Below are positions 17,747-27,977 of a stretch of 64,000 nt of DNA, piece by piece (the stretch's first letter is position 1; every line of letters begins with the position of its first letter). A model generated the notes under the pieces. It saw only the letters and a list, made by a program, of their open reading frames with translations, was not told the origin of the DNA and ran no database searches. A program made the translations under genes and the position numbers. The stretch comes from Flavobacteriaceae bacterium MAR_2010_188 (GTDB lineage Bacteria; Bacteroidota; Bacteroidia; Flavobacteriales; Flavobacteriaceae), in the NCBI GenBank assembly GCA_900104375.1, contig LT629302.1:3578480-3642479 (forward strand), given 5' to 3'.

Positions 17747-19960
17747 GTGAAATTATCGAAAGTCTCTCTGTTGTTCATTTTTTTCATTTCGATTTTAACT
17801 GCCCAAAATAAACAAATAACCATTGACCAACTTTGGGACGGAACCTTTTCTACCAAAGGTCTGTATTCACTGCATTCCATGTCTAATGGGAAGCAATATG
17901 CGGTATTAAATAAAGATGGCAATTCTACTACAATCGATATTTATGATTATAAAACATTAAAAAAATCGAACACACTTTTAAATTCTGAAGAAATCGATGG
18001 AATAAAAGGTTTTTCGGATTATACCTTGAGCGAGGATGAGCAAAAAATATTACTTGCCACGGAAGTTGAGTATATTTTTAGAAGGTCTAAAATCGGGGTC
18101 TATTACGTTTATGATTTAAAGTCTAAAACCTTAGAAAAGATTTCTGATAAGAAAATTATAGAACCTTCATTTTCCGCCGACGGTTCTAAGGTAGCTTATG
18201 GTTTTGAGAACAATCTTTATATTAAGAATCTTTCCGATGGCGAAACGCTCCAGATTACTGAAGACGGTAAAAAGAACGAAATCATTAATGGAATAACGGA
18301 CTGGGTTTATGAGGAAGAATTTTCTTTTGTAAAGGCTTATGAATGGAATGCCGATGGCAGTAAAATAGGTTTTCTTCAATTTGATGAAACAGAAGTTCCT
18401 GAATTTTCGATGGATAAATATGGTATCGAACTATATCAGGTTCAAGAGGTTTTTAAATATCCGAAGGCGGGTGAAAAAAACTCAGAAGTTTCGCTTCATA
18501 TCTATGATTTAGAATCTAGGAAGATTGAAGATATTCAATTTAAAAAATCTTATACCGATTTTTATATCCCCAGAATAAAGTGGACCAATGACCCGAAAAT
18601 ATTGAGTGTTCAAGTACTTAATCGCCACCAAAACAATCTTGATCTTTGGATGGTCAATGCATCTGATTCTTCTTCACAACAAGTATTATCTGAAACCGAT
18701 AAGGCTTATATCGATGTTACCGATAACCTCACTTTTTTAAAGGATAATAGTTTTATCTGGACTTCTGAGCAAGATGGTTACAATCATATTTATCATTATT
18801 CTAAGGATGGAAAGTTATTAAACCAAATTACAAAGGGTGATTGGGAAGTCACAAATTATTACGGATTTGATGAAGATGCAAAAAGGATTTATTATCAGTC
18901 CGTAGAAAATGGTTCTATAAACAGGGACATTTATTCGATTGCTTTAAATGGGAACAAAAAAATAAGATTAAGTACGGAAGAAGGAACTAATGATGCATCT
19001 TTCAGTAATGATTTTTCTTATTATATCAATACTTTTTCTAATGCTTCAACTCCCACGACCTATACTTTGAATGATTCCAAAGACGGGAAACAATTAAAAG
19101 TTATAGAGGATAATCAAGGGATTAAAAACAAGTTAACGGATTTTGAAATTCCAGAAAAAGAGTTTTCTACAATAAAGGTAAATGGCAATGACCTAAATAT
19201 GTGGATGATTAAACCAAAGGATTTTGATGATTCTAAGGTCTATCCATTGTTGATGTTTCAATATTCTGGTCCAGGTTCCCAGCAAGTTGCAAATACCTGG
19301 AATTCTACCAATGATTATTGGTTTTATATGTTAGCAGATAAAGGCTATATCATTGCGACGGTAGATGGAAGAGGAACCGGTTTTAAAGGAGCTGATTTCA
19401 AAAAGGTTACCCAGAACGAGTTGGGGAAATACGAAGTTGAAGACCAAATAGAAGCGGCTAAAACATTAGGCGAACGTTCTTATATCGATAAAGAAAGAAT
19501 TGGTATATGGGGTTGGAGCTACGGTGGCTTTATGAGCAGCAATGCAATATTTAAAGGAAATGATGTGTTTAAAATGGCGATAGCGGTTGCACCCGTAACT
19601 AGCTGGAGATTTTATGACAGTGTTTATACAGAACGTTATATGACCACACCTCAAGAAAATCCGTCTGGTTACGACGAAAATTCGCCTTTGAGCCATGTCG
19701 ATAAATTAAAAGGTGATTTTCTTTTGATTCATGGGTCTGCGGATGATAATGTTCACGTACAGAATAGCATGCGATTAATTGAAGCTTTGATACAAGCAGA
19801 TAAAGATTTTGATTGGTTGATTTTCCCGGATAAAAGTCACGGAATCAGCGGTGGTAACACCCGAAACTTTCTTTATAATAAAATGACGAACTTTCTAGAT
19901 GAAAAATTGGGTGATAAAATTCAGGATTCTCGCTTAAATACCCATAAAGGACAAAGATAA
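17747..19960 (+). CDS. Dipeptidyl peptidase IV-type serine peptidase (S9B)
   Basis: A 737-residue secreted or periplasmic peptidase that releases N-terminal dipeptides, typically X-Pro. The signal peptide ends near LTAQ (residue 21). An N-terminal beta-propeller (about residues 40-480) carries the substrate-binding Glu pair region (DWVYEEEFSF). The C-terminal alpha/beta-hydrolase domain has the nucleophile motif GWSYGG, the Asp in SADDNVH and the His in DKSHGI. The start is a GTG at 17747. Two POT peptide transporters follow within 50 bases, so this is the extracytoplasmic first step of a peptide-uptake module. Confidence 0.93.
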   Translation: MKLSKVSLLFIFFISILTAQNKQITIDQLWDGTFSTKGLYSLHSMSNGKQYAVLNKDGNSTTIDIYDYKTLKKSNTLLNSEEIDGIKGFSDYTLSEDEQKILLATEVEYIFRRSKIGVYYVYDLKSKTLEKISDKKIIEPSFSADGSKVAYGFENNLYIKNLSDGETLQITEDGKKNEIINGITDWVYEEEFSFVKAYEWNADGSKIGFLQFDETEVPEFSMDKYGIELYQVQEVFKYPKAGEKNSEVSLHIYDLESRKIEDIQFKKSYTDFYIPRIKWTNDPKILSVQVLNRHQNNLDLWMVNASDSSSQQVLSETDKAYIDVTDNLTFLKDNSFIWTSEQDGYNHIYHYSKDGKLLNQITKGDWEVTNYYGFDEDAKRIYYQSVENGSINRDIYSIALNGNKKIRLSTEEGTNDASFSNDFSYYINTFSNASTPTTYTLNDSKDGKQLKVIEDNQGIKNKLTDFEIPEKEFSTIKVNGNDLNMWMIKPKDFDDSKVYPLLMFQYSGPGSQQVANTWNSTNDYWFYMLADKGYIIATVDGRGTGFKGADFKKVTQNELGKYEVEDQIEAAKTLGERSYIDKERIGIWGWSYGGFMSSNAIFKGNDVFKMAIAVAPVTSWRFYDSVYTERYMTTPQENPSGYDENSPLSHVDKLKGDFLLIHGSADDNVHVQNSMRLIEALIQADKDFDWLIFPDKSHGISGGNTRNFLYNKMTNFLDEKLGDKIQDSRLNTHKGQR

Positions 19961-19995
19961 AACGAACACAAACTAACTAAATTTAAATACAATTA

Positions 19996-21399
19996 ATGGC
20001 AACTACATCAGTCTATTCTAAACAAAAGGAACTTTTTGGACATCCGGTGGGATTATACATCCTGTTTTTCACCGAGATGTGGGAGCGTTTCTCATATTAC
20101 GGTATGCGCGCTATTCTTGTACTTTACTTAGTGGCTCAATCAAATGGAGATAATCCTGGTTTAGGATGGGATAATGGAGAAGCGCTCTCTCTTTACGGTT
20201 GGTATACCATGCTGGTTTATGTGGCATCAATTCCTGGTGGATGGATTGCCGATAAATTTTTAGGACAAAAGAAATCAGTGCTTTATGGAGGTATTTTATT
20301 AGTACTGGGTCACGGAATTTTATCAGTCGAAGAAATGTGGGCTTTCTATACTGGGCTTGGACTTATCATAGCAGGTGTTGGAATGTTAAAACCAAATATT
20401 TCTACGATGGTTGGAGGACTTTACCGCCCTGGAGACATTAGAAGGGACAAAGGTTTTACAATTTTTTATATTGGAATTAATGTGGGTGCGTTTTTATCAA
20501 GTTTAATTGTGGGATATGTAGGTGAAGTACATGGCTGGCATTATGGATTTGGTCTTGCCGCGATTGGTATGGCTTTAGGATTAATTCAATATTTAGTTGG
20601 TCAAAAACATCTTAAATATGTTGGTAATTATAGTGGTAGTTCTCTAGATGAAGAAGAGAGAGCGGCAATGAAAAGGCCATTGAACAAAATTGAAAAGGAT
20701 AGAATTGTTGTTCTTTTTATCTCGTTTTTATTGGTGATAGTATTTTGGGGAGCCTTTGAGCAAGCCGGGGGATTAATGAATATTTATGCCATGGACAATA
20801 CTGACAGGATGTTAATGGGGTGGGAAGTGCCTGCCTCTTGGTTTCAGGCTTTAAATGCGATGTTCATTATCTTCTTAGGAACATCTGTAGCAGCATATTG
20901 GGCGAAGCGAAAATTAAAAGGAAAATTGTCTACGTCATTGTTCAAAATGATTATGGGTCTAATCATCATGGGTACAGGATTCTTCTTTATGACGGCCGCT
21001 GCTGCACAATTTAATTCCCAAGGAGAATCGGCAATGTATTGGTTAGTTCTTGCATATTTATTCCATACGGTTGGTGAATTATGTATTTCTCCTGTCGCAC
21101 TTTCTTATATAACCAAGTTGGCGCCTTTAAAATATGCTTCCTTAATGATGGGTGTTTACTTCGCAATGACTGGATTTGGTAATAAAGTTGCCGGACTTCT
21201 TGGTGAAGCTTCAGAAAACCTTGGGGAGTATACCATCTTTACGGGGATTGCTATTTTCTGTGTGATTTTCGGTTTACTTGTATTGGTCTTCAGGAAAAAA
21301 CTAGAAAATTTAACCCACGGTGCAGAGGATAATGAACGGGATTTAAGTATTCCAGAACAAGAAGGCTATGAATTGGCGGACGAGAATATCGCTAAATAA
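19996..21399 (+). CDS. POT/PTR2 family proton-coupled peptide transporter (first copy)
   Basis: A 467-residue major-facilitator protein of the peptide transporter (POT) family. The N-terminal TEMWERFSYYGMRA carries the ExxER proton-coupling motif; the PTR2 signature FTIFYIGINVGAF is near residue 160; FWGAFEQAGG is near residue 250. About 12-14 transmembrane helices. It imports di- and tripeptides with protons. It lies 35 bases after the dipeptidyl peptidase gene and 11 bases before a second POT gene, so all three are probably co-transcribed. Its C-terminal tail is short and acidic. Confidence 0.93.
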   Translation: MATTSVYSKQKELFGHPVGLYILFFTEMWERFSYYGMRAILVLYLVAQSNGDNPGLGWDNGEALSLYGWYTMLVYVASIPGGWIADKFLGQKKSVLYGGILLVLGHGILSVEEMWAFYTGLGLIIAGVGMLKPNISTMVGGLYRPGDIRRDKGFTIFYIGINVGAFLSSLIVGYVGEVHGWHYGFGLAAIGMALGLIQYLVGQKHLKYVGNYSGSSLDEEERAAMKRPLNKIEKDRIVVLFISFLLVIVFWGAFEQAGGLMNIYAMDNTDRMLMGWEVPASWFQALNAMFIIFLGTSVAAYWAKRKLKGKLSTSLFKMIMGLIIMGTGFFFMTAAAAQFNSQGESAMYWLVLAYLFHTVGELCISPVALSYITKLAPLKYASLMMGVYFAMTGFGNKVAGLLGEASENLGEYTIFTGIAIFCVIFGLLVLVFRKKLENLTHGAEDNERDLSIPEQEGYELADENIAK

Positions 21400-21410
21400 T
21401 TTCATTTTTT

Positions 21411-23150
21411 ATGGCAAATTCTACCGACCAGTATTTTAAAAATCCTGTTATAGGTCATCCTGCGGGTCTTTTCGTATTATTTTTTACGGAGATGTGGGAA
21501 CGCTTTTCTTATTATGGAATGCGGGCCCTATTAGTACTCTTTCTTACTTCTTCATTGTTCGATGAAGGCTGGGCTTGGCCAAGGGAACACGCGCTTTCTC
21601 TATACGGGACATACACATCTCTAGTTTATCTTACTCCAATATTAGGAGGATACATCGCAGATAAGATTATCGGCTATAGAAGAGCAGTCGTAATTGGAGC
21701 GCTAATAATGACTCTGGGGCATGCTGCCATGACGGTAGAAACCCATTTGTCCCTTTATGTTGGATTATTGCTTTTGGTAATTGGTAACGGATTTTTTAAG
21801 CCAACTATGACCTCTATTATATCTCAAATGTACGAGCATCATCCCGAGAAAAAGGATGGAGCTTACACGATTTACTATATGGGTGTTAACGCAGGGGCGT
21901 TTCTCGGTATACTATTGTGCGGTTATTTGGGCGAGCAGTGGGGCTGGGGCTGGGGATTTGGTCTTGCTGGTATTTTTATGTTCTTCGGAATGTTGCAATT
22001 CTATTTTTCCCAAGGAATTTTTGTTGATATAGGCCTTAAACCCAACAAAGAAACCGATGAACCTTTTGTTGAAACGACCAAAGACCGTCTAAACCCCTTT
22101 ACCACGGTAGATAAGATCTTTATTGTAATTAGTGCAGTCATTGGTCTTGTTTGGATCATCAACGATCCGGTTTCAAAAATTGGTGGATCAAATCTTTTCG
22201 ACTTTAGCGTTGGCTCTTTAGACGGAGCAACATTCTCTATATTATTTGCATTGGGATTATTTATCATTTTACTGGTATCGAGAATCATTAGATACTCGCC
22301 AGTAGTAAGAGATAAAATGATAGCAGTTTCTATTTTTGCCTTTTTTACCGTTTTCTTTTGGGCGGCTTTTGAGCAGGCTGGGGGTTCAATGACTATTTTC
22401 GCGAATGATTACACCGACCGAATTTTAGAAGGTAGTGCAGCTAATATTTTTAGAACGGCTAACACCTTAATTACTATTATCCCATTGGCCGTAATAACCT
22501 GGGTTCTCTGGAAATTATTTCAGCAAACTTTTAAGAAATATGCATTGGCTAACGTCTTATTGGGTTTTAGCTTTCTAATTATCTGGGCATTGGTCATTAC
22601 CATGCTATATCAACAATATTCTGCCGAATCTCCAGAAGTTCCGGCATCTTGGTTTAGCGTACTTAACTCACTATTCATTATCATTTTTGCGCCATTATTT
22701 TCTAAGCTATGGGAAAGTAAATACAATCCCAGCGGTGCCGTAAAATATGGAATCGGTTTGATTCTCTTAGGTATAGGATTTCTTGCTTTAGCTTATGGAT
22801 CATCTGATATTCCGCAAGGGGCCAAAGTTGCCGCGGTTAGCATGATTTGGCTAATCTTCGCCTACTTCTTCCATACTATGGGTGAGCTTTGCTTATCACC
22901 GGTCGGTCTTTCTTATGTTAGTAAACTTGTTCCGGGTAGGATGATTGCCATGATGTTCGGTATTTGGTATTTAGCTATTGCAATCGGTAATAAACTAGCA
23001 GGAAGCACAGGCGGAATGATTGATAAGGTTACGGCAGAGTATTCCCTTTCAACCTTTTTTATGCTATTCTTTGCAATCCCGGCAGCAGCAGGCGTGCTGG
23101 TAATATTGTTGAATCCCTTGATGAAGAAATTAATGCACGGAATTAGATAA
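21411..23150 (+). CDS. POT/PTR2 family proton-coupled peptide transporter (second copy)
   Basis: A 579-residue paralogue of the preceding gene with the same motifs (TEMWERFSYYGMRA near residue 28, YTIYYMGVNAGAFLG near 160, FFWAAFEQAGGSMT near 310) but about 110 residues longer. The extra length lies in the central part, where additional hydrophobic segments are present (around residues 230-300 and 370-400). It probably has a different peptide preference. It ends the peptidase-transporter run. About 180 bases without a gene follow before the next gene. Confidence 0.93.
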   Translation: MANSTDQYFKNPVIGHPAGLFVLFFTEMWERFSYYGMRALLVLFLTSSLFDEGWAWPREHALSLYGTYTSLVYLTPILGGYIADKIIGYRRAVVIGALIMTLGHAAMTVETHLSLYVGLLLLVIGNGFFKPTMTSIISQMYEHHPEKKDGAYTIYYMGVNAGAFLGILLCGYLGEQWGWGWGFGLAGIFMFFGMLQFYFSQGIFVDIGLKPNKETDEPFVETTKDRLNPFTTVDKIFIVISAVIGLVWIINDPVSKIGGSNLFDFSVGSLDGATFSILFALGLFIILLVSRIIRYSPVVRDKMIAVSIFAFFTVFFWAAFEQAGGSMTIFANDYTDRILEGSAANIFRTANTLITIIPLAVITWVLWKLFQQTFKKYALANVLLGFSFLIIWALVITMLYQQYSAESPEVPASWFSVLNSLFIIIFAPLFSKLWESKYNPSGAVKYGIGLILLGIGFLALAYGSSDIPQGAKVAAVSMIWLIFAYFFHTMGELCLSPVGLSYVSKLVPGRMIAMMFGIWYLAIAIGNKLAGSTGGMIDKVTAEYSLSTFFMLFFAIPAAAGVLVILLNPLMKKLMHGIR

Positions 23151-23329
23151 AGTTGAATTGATTTCGATTTCTTCAAATTACGTTGACCTATTGAGGGTTA
23201 CCATTAAACGAAAAAATTTATAAGTCTTTCGGCGATTTATTATCTTCGAATCTGAATTTAAGCTTGTTTTTGGAACACCTTTTGAGTAAGACTAAAAAGA
23301 TTATATCAATCCTAAAAAAATAAAAAGCA

Positions 23330-23878
23330 ATGAAAAATATAGTACTAATCACCTTTCTTGGTTTGTTCTCTATAGGGATTCAAGCCCAAGAAATTAAATG
23401 GGTTTCACTGAATGAAGCCTTGCAACTTCAAAAGAAAGAACCACGAAAAATCTTTATGGATGTCTATACAAATTGGTGTGGACCTTGTAAGATGTTAGAT
23501 AAAAACACGTTTCATAATAAAGACGTAGTCGATTATGTCAATAAAAATTATTACGCCGTAAAATTTGATGCTGAAGGAAATTCTACCATTAAGTACGATG
23601 GAAAAACCTTTTCTAATCCTAATTATAATCCAGATTTAGTAAATAAACGAAATGGGGTTCATGATTTAACGATGTATCTAAAGATTGGTGCCTATCCTTC
23701 GATGGTATTTTTTAATGAAGAGTCACAAGTTTTGACGGCTATTAAAGGATATCAAAATCCACAGCAACTAGAATTGTATCTTAAGTTGTTTAAAAATAAT
23801 GATCATAAGGATTTAAAAACTCAAGAAGATTTTAATGCTTATTTCACGGCATTTACTCCAACTTTTAAAGGAGAATAA
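23330..23878 (+). CDS. Periplasmic thioredoxin-like protein (WCGPC)
   Basis: A 182-residue thioredoxin-fold protein with signal peptide (cleavage after QAQ, residue 20) and the active site WCGPC at residues 49-53. The cis-proline is in GAYPSM at about residue 125. Between them lies a Bacteroidota-type insertion with the segment KRNGVHDLTMYLKI. Likely a periplasmic thiol-disulfide reductase; the partner is unknown. It converges with comEC with one base between the stops. Confidence 0.87.
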   Translation: MKNIVLITFLGLFSIGIQAQEIKWVSLNEALQLQKKEPRKIFMDVYTNWCGPCKMLDKNTFHNKDVVDYVNKNYYAVKFDAEGNSTIKYDGKTFSNPNYNPDLVNKRNGVHDLTMYLKIGAYPSMVFFNEESQVLTAIKGYQNPQQLELYLKLFKNNDHKDLKTQEDFNAYFTAFTPTFKGE

Positions 23879-23879
23879 A

Positions 23880-25904
23880 TTATTCATCTAAAATAAAAGC
23901 TCCCTTTTCTGCAGTATTATGAAAAGGGATTTTTTTATTCTCACAACTTGCCTTCCAACGATTTACATAACTCTTATAATTACTACCATCGGCAATAATA
24001 AGCTCTGGTAAAATTGAATCCGTCAACCTTTCTAAGTTTATTTTCGGCGAGTTCGATAGCAGCAGTATTTTTGGACTAAATGAGGTGTTATACACGCCGA
24101 TACTATCTATTACTAGAATTGTTTTGTTATTAAAGTTGAAAACATTCGGCATTACTTCAAAATTGATTTCCTCAACAGAGTTCTGAATTTTATAATCCCG
24201 AAGAAAAGGTGATTTCATATCAATTTTTTCAAAGTTGGTAAAAACGGTCATTTCCTCATTTTGCAATCTGGCCAGATAAGTTTCTCCTACTTTATGAAAT
24301 ACAATCAGTTTTCTTTCCGCACTAAGTTTTGAGGCGATTTCAGTAATCTGAAAAACCACTATTGTACCTAAAAACACTATTAGGCTTCTAGTATTCTTCA
24401 AATTAATTAATGCAGTCATCGCGATAATTAGAAGATAGGCTGCAACCAATTCATAACCGTTAAAGGATATATCCTTAAGTACAAATTCTTCATGGCCTGC
24501 TACCCACGCTACAATGCCATTCATTGACCTTATAAGAAATGAGAATGTTTGAAGGAGAAATTCGGGCAGAATACTAATTAAGGACAAAATAATAACCAGA
24601 ACCCCTAAACCCAGTATGACTCCTAGAAACGGAATGATGAGCAGATTGGAAAGAAAGAACAACCCTGGAAATTGATGAAAATAAAATAGACTTATTGGCA
24701 AAACGCCTATCTGTGCAGCGATGGTAACCGAAAGAAGCTCCCAAAAATAATTTGGCACTTTCCACTTAAATTCAAATAGCGCATATATTTTAGGTTGAAA
24801 AACTACTATACTGATCAATGCCAAATAACTGAGCTGAAATCCTACATCAAAGAGAAACATTGGTTTTGCCAATAATAGAAATAACATAGAAACGGCCAAT
24901 GTGTTATAAATATTGACTGCCCGTTTAAGATTTAAACCAATCGAAATAATGCTAAACATCGTGACCGCTCGAGTGACCGAAGCTGAAAATCCTGCAATCA
25001 GTGCAAATGACCACAAAAGGATAAGAATAATTATGACTTTGGCCGTTTTGCCGTATTTGACACTTTCCAAAGGCTTAAGTAAAAACTGAAATATTAGAAG
25101 TAAAATTCCGATATGAAGGCCCGAAACTGCGAGAATATGGATGACCCCAGCGTTGATGTAAGAGTTGTAAACTTCGGTGCTAATATCTTCGCGTTGTCCC
25201 AGTAATAATGCGTTAATGATGGCGAGTTCACTCTCGTTAATATCATATTTTCTTAAGGCTGAATTTATCTTTGCTCTTATACCTGCCGCAAATCCAGAAA
25301 ATGTTGTTGATTTGGTTTTTAACCGGACAATTTCGGACGAAGTCACAAATGTTTGCTGATAGATAGATTGGTTTGCGAGATACTTCTTATAGTTGAATTG
25401 TCCGGGATTCAGCGGCGGTTTTACGTCTTCGAGAGTAGAATTTATTGCAATGACATCGTCAATTTTAAGATTTGTTAGAGTTGAATCTATTTTGATGTTT
25501 ATCAGGATCTGACCATGAACTTCTTTTTCATTTAAATTGAATATTTCAGCAATAAAGCGTTGTTGGGAAAAGCTCGGCTTTAGCTTTTTTGAAATTTTCG
25601 CAACTAATAAAGGAGAATCATCTCTTTTATATTCTAAGTTAGTGTAGTGACTTTTTGAAATCGTCTCATCGTGAATCTGGTATACGATGGTACCTAAACT
25701 TATAGATATCAGAATAATCAAGATTCCAAATACAGAAACTTTAGTTGTCCCAATTCGGCTGAAAATCAGAACTATAATAAGCATGAAAAATATCGAGAAG
25801 AAAATCGTGAGAAGACTTAAAGGTATGGAGACATAATGGCCCAAAAGAATACCGATAATCAGAAAGAAAGTAATCTTGATGAGAGGAAAATCCAATAACT
25901 TCAT
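23880..25904 (-). CDS. comEC: ComEC/Rec2-family DNA-uptake channel protein
   Basis: A 674-residue polytopic membrane protein. N-terminal helices and a DUF4131-type beta domain (LLVAKISKKLKPSFSQQRF) are followed by the Competence domain with the conserved segment INALLLGQREDIS...YINAGVIHILAVSGLHIGIL at about residues 225-265 and further helices to about residue 515. The final ~150 residues are soluble but lack the HxHxDH motif of the metallo-beta-lactamase domain found in Bacillus ComEC; this shorter type is usual in Flavobacteriia. It would conduct single-stranded DNA across the inner membrane during transformation. Last gene of the surE-to-comEC run. Confidence 0.87.
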   Translation of the reverse strand: MKLLDFPLIKITFFLIIGILLGHYVSIPLSLLTIFFSIFFMLIIVLIFSRIGTTKVSVFGILIILISISLGTIVYQIHDETISKSHYTNLEYKRDDSPLLVAKISKKLKPSFSQQRFIAEIFNLNEKEVHGQILINIKIDSTLTNLKIDDVIAINSTLEDVKPPLNPGQFNYKKYLANQSIYQQTFVTSSEIVRLKTKSTTFSGFAAGIRAKINSALRKYDINESELAIINALLLGQREDISTEVYNSYINAGVIHILAVSGLHIGILLLIFQFLLKPLESVKYGKTAKVIIILILLWSFALIAGFSASVTRAVTMFSIISIGLNLKRAVNIYNTLAVSMLFLLLAKPMFLFDVGFQLSYLALISIVVFQPKIYALFEFKWKVPNYFWELLSVTIAAQIGVLPISLFYFHQFPGLFFLSNLLIIPFLGVILGLGVLVIILSLISILPEFLLQTFSFLIRSMNGIVAWVAGHEEFVLKDISFNGYELVAAYLLIIAMTALINLKNTRSLIVFLGTIVVFQITEIASKLSAERKLIVFHKVGETYLARLQNEEMTVFTNFEKIDMKSPFLRDYKIQNSVEEINFEVMPNVFNFNNKTILVIDSIGVYNTSFSPKILLLSNSPKINLERLTDSILPELIIADGSNYKSYVNRWKASCENKKIPFHNTAEKGAFILDE

Positions 25905-25971
25905 TATCGAAGTTAATAAAAAAGGTAATACATTACCTACTTTATTTAATTCCCTTTAATAGTGAAAGTTG

Positions 25972-26487
25972 TTAGGGATGCGAACTATTTAAAACCCTAC
26001 GTGCTTGAACAAAAGCAAAGTACCAATATTTGTCGTCTAAGGTAGAGGTCATAACTCCCTTGCTGCTGGTAGAATGAATAAACTCAACATAACCGGGACG
26101 GGCATTGGTGACCAGAGCCACATGATTTACTTTTCTGCTATTTCTTTGGGTGGCAAAAAACATTAAATCCCCCGGCTGAACTTCCTTTAAATCTATCCAC
26201 TGTCCCGAAGACGCCATTTCACTAGAACTTCTAGGTAGATATATATCCTCTTTCTCGAAAGCGGTCGTGATAAGACCAGAGCAATCCATTCCTTTTTTAG
26301 TAGTGCCTCCATATTTATAGCGAACTCCATCGAATTCCTTGGCATTTTCGACCACATCTAAAGCGACTGGATTTACATCGTAAATTTTATAACTCATTGA
26401 TGGTTTTTTGGTTGCAATCTTCATTTGGCGTGAAGAACCACAACTCGAAAGAAAGATAATCAGTAATAGAAAGATTAGGGACCGCAT
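25972..26487 (-). CDS. NlpC/P60 (C40) cell-wall peptidase lipoprotein
   Basis: A 171-residue protein with lipobox (FLSSCGSSR, Cys16). The NlpC/P60 domain has the catalytic Cys in KGMDCSGLITTAF, the His in VNHVALVTN, and PGDLMFF between them. These enzymes cut gamma-D-glutamyl-diaminopimelate bonds in peptidoglycan peptides, so it probably acts on stem peptides in the periplasm. It is 68 bases upstream of comEC and 72 bases downstream of lpxB on the same strand. Confidence 0.9.
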   Translation of the reverse strand: MRSLIFLLLIIFLSSCGSSRQMKIATKKPSMSYKIYDVNPVALDVVENAKEFDGVRYKYGGTTKKGMDCSGLITTAFEKEDIYLPRSSSEMASSGQWIDLKEVQPGDLMFFATQRNSRKVNHVALVTNARPGYVEFIHSTSSKGVMTSTLDDKYWYFAFVQARRVLNSSHP

Positions 26488-26558
26488 ATAACTTTGGTTT
26501 GCTCTAAAAATATCAAAATCAATTACAGAACGTTCTGTTACCCTATAAAATTATAAAC

Positions 26559-27680
26559 TTAGTTATCAGCAATCAAGTCTTCGTAGATTAATTGGGCTGT
26601 TTTATCGCTAGCGCCTTTACCACCAAGCTTTTGTTCTAGCTCAAAATATTCTAAAAACATTTTTTCCCTCTTGGGCTTTTCTAAGATCTTCTGAAGTTCA
26701 ATTTTGAGATTTTTTGTGTTTAATTCATCTTGAATCAATTCTTTTACAACTTCTCGGTCCATGATAAGATTGACCAGTGATATATATTGAAGATTTACGA
26801 TGCGTTTTCCAATCTGATAAGATAGCCAGCTTCCCTTATAGCAAACTACTTGGGGAACCTTGAAGAGACCAGTTTCTAAGGTCGCTGTTCCCGATGTTAC
26901 TAATGCCGCGTAAGATAAACTCAGCAAATCATAAGTCTTGTTGCTCACAAAAGATACGTTTTGCTGGTTGGTAAATTGCGAATAAAATTGTTTCTCTTGT
27001 CCTGGCGCACCCGCAATAATGAACTGATAATTTTCAAAATCTTTTACGACGCTTAGCATAATGCTCAGCATTTTCTTGATTTCTTGCTTTCGGCTTCCAG
27101 GAAGAAGAGCAATTATTGGCTTATCACTTAATTCATGTTTTGCCTTAAATTCATACATACCCCTTTGCTTTCTGTTAGCAATTGCATCTAACAAAGGGTG
27201 ACCTACAAATATTGCAGGGAAATTATGCTTGTCTTGATAGTACTTTTCTTCAAAAGGAAGTATAACGTACATCTTATCAATATCGCGTTTAATGGAATGG
27301 ATTCTATTTTCTTTCCACGCCCAGATTTGAGGCGACACGTAATAATAATTTTTAAAACCTTTTTCCTTGGCCCATTTGGCTATCCTAAGATTAAAGCCGG
27401 GATAATCTATATAGATAATACAATCTGGATTATACTCTAAAATATCCTTTTTGCAAAAAGCCAGATTTTTAGTTATGGTCCTAATATTCATAGCGACTTC
27501 TAGGAAACCCATAAAAGCCAAATCCCTATAATGTTTTACGATATCTCCCTCAACTGCCTGCATAAGGTCTCCGCCCCAAAATCTAAATTCGGCTTCAACA
27601 TCTTCTTTCTGAAGTGCTCGCATAAGATTGGATCCATGAAGATCTCCTGAAGCTTCTCCGGCAATTAGATAGTACTTCAT
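26559..27680 (-). CDS. lpxB: Lipid-A-disaccharide synthase
   Basis: A 373-residue GT19 glycosyltransferase that joins UDP-diacylglucosamine and lipid X to make the lipid A disaccharide. Seen motifs: YYLIAGEASGDLHGSNLMRAL at the N-terminus, FWGGD, IYIDYPGFNLRIAKWAK near residue 95, LPGSRKQEI near 195, and SGTATLET near 265. Length fits the family. It is flanked by a small membrane protein and an NlpC/P60 gene in a minus-strand run beginning with surE. Confidence 0.95.
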   Translation of the reverse strand: MKYYLIAGEASGDLHGSNLMRALQKEDVEAEFRFWGGDLMQAVEGDIVKHYRDLAFMGFLEVAMNIRTITKNLAFCKKDILEYNPDCIIYIDYPGFNLRIAKWAKEKGFKNYYYVSPQIWAWKENRIHSIKRDIDKMYVILPFEEKYYQDKHNFPAIFVGHPLLDAIANRKQRGMYEFKAKHELSDKPIIALLPGSRKQEIKKMLSIMLSVVKDFENYQFIIAGAPGQEKQFYSQFTNQQNVSFVSNKTYDLLSLSYAALVTSGTATLETGLFKVPQVVCYKGSWLSYQIGKRIVNLQYISLVNLIMDREVVKELIQDELNTKNLKIELQKILEKPKREKMFLEYFELEQKLGGKGASDKTAQLIYEDLIADN

Positions 27681-27692
27681 TTATAAAGTATT

Positions 27693-27977
27693 TTACACAT
27701 AGTTGATTAAAAAGGTTCCTATCGCCACAAAAACAGTCGCTAGAATAACGCCTCTAGCTTTGTAATCCTGTTTGTTTCTTATAAAATAGAAAAATACCAG
27801 TAAGTTAAATACAGCACCAATACTCACTAGTTTTCCTAAAAAATCATCGGCTTTAGCCTGTTGTAAGGAAGTTATGATGTCGCTGTTAGAACTAAATATT
27901 AGGGTTGCTAATAGAACACCAATTGCATTTGCAATAAGTCCGATGGTAAACCCTATCAATAAATGTTTTTTGATCAT
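27693..27977 (-). CDS. Small three-helix membrane protein, 94 aa
   Basis: Unassigned. MIKKHLLIGFTIGLIANAIG begins a first helix; two more hydrophobic helices follow (about 52-66 and 75-93). The start is taken at 27977 because it forms an ATGA overlap with the surE stop, a mark of translational coupling; an in-frame ATG four codons earlier also exists. It lies 12 bases before lpxB. Real gene status is supported by the tight packing; the function is unknown, perhaps related to envelope lipids by position only. Confidence 0.75.
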   Translation of the reverse strand: MIKKHLLIGFTIGLIANAIGVLLATLIFSSNSDIITSLQQAKADDFLGKLVSIGAVFNLLVFFYFIRNKQDYKARGVILATVFVAIGTFLINYV

